This document shows positions 6,571 to 9,511 of a stretch of 9,511 nucleotides of DNA, piece by piece. The position numbers and the translations under genes were made by a program. The notes below the pieces were generated by a model, which was given only the letters and a program-made list of their open reading frames with translations, was not told the origin of the DNA and did no database searches. This DNA is from DASQDT01 sp036380435. GTDB taxonomy: Bacteria > Acidobacteriota > Blastocatellia > Pyrinomonadales > Pyrinomonadaceae. The stretch covers positions 1 through 9,511 of the forward strand of contig DASVES010000106.1 in NCBI GenBank assembly GCA_036380435.1, in the 5' to 3' direction. Position 1 is the stretch's first letter, and every line of letters begins with the position of its first letter.

Positions 6571-7137
6571 TCACAATTTCAGAAAGTTCGCGAGCAATTT
6601 CTTGCCCTCCGTCGTGAGAATCGACTCGGGATGAAATTGCACGCCCTCGACCTTCAATTCGCGGTGACGCAGGCCCATGATGACGCCGTCGGGCGTGGTC
6701 GCGGAGACCTCCAAACAATCGGGGAGCGTCTCGCGCTCGACGACGAGCGAGTGGTAGCGTCCGGCGCGGAAACGATATTCGAGTCCGGCGAAGACGGTCT
6801 TCCCGTCGTGACAGATTTCCGCGGCCTTGCCGTGGACAGGCTCGCTTGCTCGCACCACGCGCCCGCCGAAGACCTGCGCGATGGCCTGATGGCCGAGGCA
6901 CACGCCGAGGATGGGGACGCGGCCCGCGAAGCGTTCGATGAGCGGGAGCGTAACGCCCGCGTCGTCCGGCGTGCCCGGCCCCGGCGAGATGAGAATCTTG
7001 TCGGGGCAGCAGTCGGCCTCCACCTCCTCGACCGTCACCGCGTCGTTGCGGCGCACGTCCATCTCCGCCCCCAGCTCGCCGAGATACTGGACGAGGTTGT
7101 ACGTGAAGGAATCGTAATTGTCGATGACGAGTATCAT
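6571..7137 (-). CDS. trpG: Anthranilate synthase component II (glutamine amidotransferase)
   Basis: A 188-residue class I glutamine amidotransferase that supplies ammonia to TrpE for anthranilate formation. The start MILVIDNYDSFTYNLVQYL is the canonical TrpG/PabA N terminus, so the ATG at 7137 is secure. The catalytic triad is complete: C80 in GVCLGHQAIAQ, and H169 and E171 in QFHPESI. The oxyanion-loop motif SPGPGTPDDAG (51-61) is present. The same family also serves p-aminobenzoate synthesis as PabA; the trp neighbours favour TrpG, though one dual-use subunit is possible. Just 7 bases separate the ATG from a 7-bp repeat array, and no Shine-Dalgarno sequence is visible. Upstream lies the ankyrin gene rather than trpE. 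Confidence 0.96.
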   Translation of the reverse strand: MILVIDNYDSFTYNLVQYLGELGAEMDVRRNDAVTVEEVEADCCPDKILISPGPGTPDDAGVTLPLIERFAGRVPILGVCLGHQAIAQVFGGRVVRASEPVHGKAAEICHDGKTVFAGLEYRFRAGRYHSLVVERETLPDCLEVSATTPDGVIMGLRHRELKVEGVQFHPESILTTEGKKLLANFLKL

Positions 7138-7144
7138 TTCAAGA

Positions 7145-7293
7145 GTGATAAGTGATGAGTGATAAGTGATGAGAAATACCGGCAATCGTAAATCGTGAAT
7201 CGTAAATCGTGAAAGACAGTTCCTCCGATTCACGATTTACGATTTACGATTCACGGCTTTATTACTTATCACTTATCACTCATCACTTATCAC
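7145..7293. repeat. Palindromic array of two heptanucleotide repeat families
   Basis: Four blocks fill this spacer. Block A (7145-7173) is four tandem GTGATRA units. Block B (7184-7213) is four tandem AATCGTR units. After a 13-base centre, block B' (7227-7255) repeats B in inverted orientation. Block A' (7266-7293) is four inverted A units (TTATCAC/TCATCAC). In both families the units alternate or mix A and G at the variable position. The whole can fold into a long imperfect hairpin. Similar 7-bp short tandem repeats are known from cyanobacterial genomes. Confidence 0.9.
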
Positions 7294-7312
7294 GGACGCA
7301 GTCGCAAGTCTG

Positions 7313-8146
7313 TCAGCCAGCCTTGCGACTGCCGCCCGCGTACTGTTGTAAAAGTTGGACGGCCTGCGGGCGGCGCGCCTCCGCGGCCCAACGAAGCGCG
7401 TCCTTGCCATCCTTGTCCTTGATGGCGGCGTCGGCGCCGCTTTCGAGCAGGAGGCGGACGACCTCGGGGCTGCCCGTGGTCGCCGCGATCATCAGGGCGG
7501 TGCCGCCGTAGTTGTTCCGCACGTTGGGATCAGCCCCGCCTTCGAGCAGCAGACGCGCGAGCGCGGGGCGGTCGTAGTAGACGGCCCAGAGCAAGGCCGA
7601 GCCGGTTTCGCCGTCCACGGCGTTGATGTCGGCGCCGCGTTCGAGCAGGGCCGTGACCATCTCGGCGTTGCCGCGTTGCACGGCGAGCATCAGCGCCGTG
7701 GAGCCGCTGCGCGTTCGCAGGTTGATGTCAGCGCCGCGTTCGAGCAGAGCGCGCGCGGCGTCGGAGGCGCCCTGTCGCACGGCACGCATCAATGCGGTCT
7801 GTCCCGTCGAGTCCTGCGCGTTCACATCGGCCCCGCCCTGAAGCAGCGCGAGCACGACCTTCGTGTGTCCGCCGCGCGCCGCCAGGATGAGCGGCGTTTC
7901 GCCCTGCTCGTTTCTCACCTCGGCGCTCATCCCCGCCATGAGGAAAAGTTTCGCGGCGGTCACGTCGCCCTCGGCGGCGATGGCGAGAAAATGCTGTTCG
8001 TTGTAGTCGTGACCACGCAGGAACAGCTCGCGCCGCGACGTGTCGGGCGACAACCACACGTCGCCTCTCCTCTGAACACACGCACCGGCCGTGGCGATGA
8101 GCACCAACGTCACGACAAGAGAAAGAAGTCGGCAGTCTGAATTCAT
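7313..8146 (-). CDS. Ankyrin-repeat protein with an N-terminal export signal
   Basis: A 277-residue protein of unknown function. Residues 5-22 form a hydrophobic segment (LLSLVVTLVLIATAGA) just before C23. This could be a lipoprotein signal, although the lipobox is weak (A rather than L at -3), or an ordinary signal peptide. From about residue 45 to the end there are seven ankyrin repeats of about 33 residues, with cores such as GETPLILAARGGHTKVVLAL and LLERGADIN. The last is shorter and acts as a cap. Ankyrin stacks bind proteins; no catalytic domain is present, so it is likely an envelope scaffold or binding protein. ATG at 8146 gives the signal; a TTG three codons upstream is less likely. 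It sits between trpE and trpG, flanked on both sides by inverted repeats, and has no known link to tryptophan synthesis. Confidence 0.9.
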   Translation of the reverse strand: MNSDCRLLSLVVTLVLIATAGACVQRRGDVWLSPDTSRRELFLRGHDYNEQHFLAIAAEGDVTAAKLFLMAGMSAEVRNEQGETPLILAARGGHTKVVLALLQGGADVNAQDSTGQTALMRAVRQGASDAARALLERGADINLRTRSGSTALMLAVQRGNAEMVTALLERGADINAVDGETGSALLWAVYYDRPALARLLLEGGADPNVRNNYGGTALMIAATTGSPEVVRLLLESGADAAIKDKDGKDALRWAAEARRPQAVQLLQQYAGGSRKAG

Positions 8147-8157
8147 TACAATCAAAT

Positions 8158-8260
8158 GGACAGGATTAACAGGACGGACAGGATTACGAAAGAGGTGATT
8201 TCAGTTTTGAGATTTGAGATTTTCAATCATCTCATCCTGTTAGTCCTGTAACTCCTGTCT
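8158..8260. repeat. Imperfect inverted repeat between trpE and the ankyrin gene
   Basis: Bases 8158-8186 contain ACAGGATTA twice, with ACAGGAC between. Bases 8234-8260 contain diverged inverted copies (ATCCTGTTAG, TCCTGTAAC, TCCTGTCT). The sequence between them holds two tandem copies of the heptad TTGAGAT (8207-8220). The arms can pair imperfectly, and the structure occupies nearly the whole spacer. On the minus strand no convincing T-tract terminator follows. It could affect transcript stability or partial termination after trpE. Confidence 0.6.
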
Positions 8261-8263
8261 GAA

Positions 8264-9511
8264 CTAAAGCCCGCGCTCGGCCATCTCGATGGCGTTCAGG
8301 AGCGCGCGCGCCTTCGCAAGCGTCTCCTCATATTCGCGCTCCGGGACGGAATCCGCAACCACGCCCGCTCCGGCCTGCACCTCCGCGCGCCCGTCGCGCA
8401 GGACGATGGTGCGGATGGCGATGCACGAGTCGAGGTTGCCGGCGTAGTCGGCGTAGAGCACGGCCCCGGCGTAGAGGCCGCGGGGTTCCGGTTCGAGTTC
8501 GCGGATGATCTGCATGGCGCGCACCTTCGGCGCGCCGGAGACGGTGCCGGCGGGGAAGCACGCGGCGAGCGCGTCGAAGCGGTCGAGGCCCTCTCTCAGA
8601 CGCGCGCGCAGGGAGGTCACAAGGTGCTGAACGTGCGAGTAGCGTTCGACGATCATCAACTCCGACACTTCGACCGAGCCGAAGTCGGCCACGCGGCCCA
8701 GATCGTTGCGGCCGAGATCGACGAGCATGACGTGCTCGGCCACCTCCTTCTCGTCGGCGCGCATCTCCTCGCCGAGCAGCCAGTCTTCGGTCTCGGTGGC
8801 GCCGCGTCGGCGCGTGCCCGCGATGGGGCGATAGTCGAGCCGCTGGCCGCGGCAGCGGACGAGCATTTCGGGCGAAGCCCCGACGACCGTCTCGCCCGCG
8901 AGCCGCAGGAAATACATGTAAGGCGAAGGGTTCGTCGCCCGTAGCGCCCGGTAAATCTGGAGCGGCGGGGCCGAAACTTCTTTCCGCAGGCGACGCGAGA
9001 GGACGACCTGATAACATTCGCCCGCGCTGATCAACTCTTTAATCTCACCGACGCCGCGCTCGAAATCTTCCTTCGTGAAGCTCGACTCGAAAGACTGCCC
9101 CGCGCCAACCTCTTGCGAAGCACTGTGGCCGCGCCCGGCGGCTTCCTGCGCCGCCGCTATCGTCCGCGAGTAGCCCGCGAGACTCTTTTCAATCTCCGCC
9201 GTCTCGGCCACCGCCCCGTCGTATAGTGCATGCAGCCGCTCGCGGCTCCCGTCCGCGTCCTCCGTATAGACCACCGACGCGATCTCCACCTGCTGTCGCA
9301 CGCGGTCGAACGCGAGCACCGTGCGGAAGATCATAAACAACGCGTCGTCGCCCGCGGACGCTTGCTCTCGAGCGCCGTCCCCAAGAACCGGCTCGAACCA
9401 GCGGGCCGCTTCATAAGCGAGACAGCCGACGGCGCCGCCGGCCATCGGCGCGAGACCCGCGCGCCGCGCGAGCGTCTTACCCCGGAAGTATTCGCGCAGG
9501 TAGTCGGTCGC
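8264..9511 (-). CDS. trpE: Anthranilate synthase component I, C-terminal part (start outside the window)
   Basis: The last 415 residues of the chorismate-using subunit of anthranilate synthase, which commits chorismate to tryptophan. The frame is open from base 9511 and ends at TAG (8266-8264). The chorismate-binding domain is complete: AGECYQVVLSRRL, NPSPYMYFLRL, VVGASPEMLVRC, RPIAGTRRRG, DEKEVAEHVMLVDLGRNDLGRV, FPAGTVSGAPKVRAMQII and RGLYAGAVLYADYAGNLDSCIAIRT. The PIAGT motif and the trp neighbours favour TrpE over PabB or isochorismate synthase. The N-terminal region with the usual tryptophan feedback site lies outside, so feedback sensitivity cannot be judged. An internal ATG at 9445 is not the start, because family-like coding continues upstream of it. 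Any leader peptide or attenuator would also be outside. Confidence 0.97.
   Translation of the reverse strand, partial: ATDYLREYFRGKTLARRAGLAPMAGGAVGCLAYEAARWFEPVLGDGAREQASAGDDALFMIFRTVLAFDRVRQQVEIASVVYTEDADGSRERLHALYDGAVAETAEIEKSLAGYSRTIAAAQEAAGRGHSASQEVGAGQSFESSFTKEDFERGVGEIKELISAGECYQVVLSRRLRKEVSAPPLQIYRALRATNPSPYMYFLRLAGETVVGASPEMLVRCRGQRLDYRPIAGTRRRGATETEDWLLGEEMRADEKEVAEHVMLVDLGRNDLGRVADFGSVEVSELMIVERYSHVQHLVTSLRARLREGLDRFDALAACFPAGTVSGAPKVRAMQIIRELEPEPRGLYAGAVLYADYAGNLDSCIAIRTIVLRDGRAEVQAGAGVVADSVPEREYEETLAKARALLNAIEMAERGL

Noticed and set aside
5244..7155. Overlapping plus-strand open frames of 434 and 422 codons across trpD and trpG
   Set aside because: They lie antisense to well-supported trp genes, run through the palindromic spacer, and show no domain motif.
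7138..7233. Upstream GTG start extending TrpG by 32 residues through the heptad repeats
   Set aside because: The extension only translates the repeats, and the canonical TrpG N terminus begins exactly at the ATG at 7137. The in-frame opening is a chance result of stop-free repeats.
7145..7293. CRISPR array
   Set aside because: The units are 7 bp and directly adjacent, there are no spacers of 30 bases or so, and no cas genes are present.

Overview
The window is a high-GC bacterial chromosomal segment in which every gene I can support lies on the minus strand. Read in that direction, from base 9511 down to base 1, the order is: trpE (3' part), an ankyrin-repeat exported protein, trpG, trpD, trpC, trpF, a receiver-GGDEF diguanylate cyclase, an exported S9-family peptidase with a WD40-like propeller, and trpB (5' part). 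No rRNA, tRNA, CRISPR array or transposase gene is visible. The long plus-strand open frames are antisense shadows of a GC-rich coding strand.

Organism (inference only): high GC, exported PD40/S9 peptidases, a trp locus interrupted by unrelated genes, and spacers filled with heptanucleotide repeats and small GC-rich palindromes together resemble Acidobacteriota, perhaps class Blastocatellia. Nothing in the window is a taxonomic marker and I could not run a search.

Layout. Bases 8264-9511 hold the chorismate-binding part of TrpE. Bases 8156-8263 are a spacer with an imperfect inverted repeat, followed by the ankyrin gene (7313-8146). Bases 7138-7312 are a spacer made almost entirely of two 7-bp repeat families arranged as a palindrome, and this abuts the trpG start. 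trpG and trpD are separated by a 154-base spacer holding a 90-bp element with 15-bp terminal inverted repeats. trpD, trpC and trpF form a tight block: the trpD stop and trpC start overlap by one base, and trpC and trpF are 8 bases apart. After a 140-base gap comes the diguanylate cyclase-peptidase pair, 4 bases apart. Bases 364-688 then hold a 240-bp composite inverted repeat and a degenerate heptad run before trpB.

How the genes work together. TrpE and TrpG form anthranilate synthase. TrpD, TrpF and TrpC convert anthranilate to indole-3-glycerol phosphate. TrpB makes tryptophan from indole and serine. The pathway order E-G-D-C-F-B is kept, but it is broken twice by genes with no evident role in tryptophan synthesis. 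The main points of interest are this interrupted operon and the fact that four of its five loose junctions each carry a different repeat family. I see no convincing new enzymatic or defence system.
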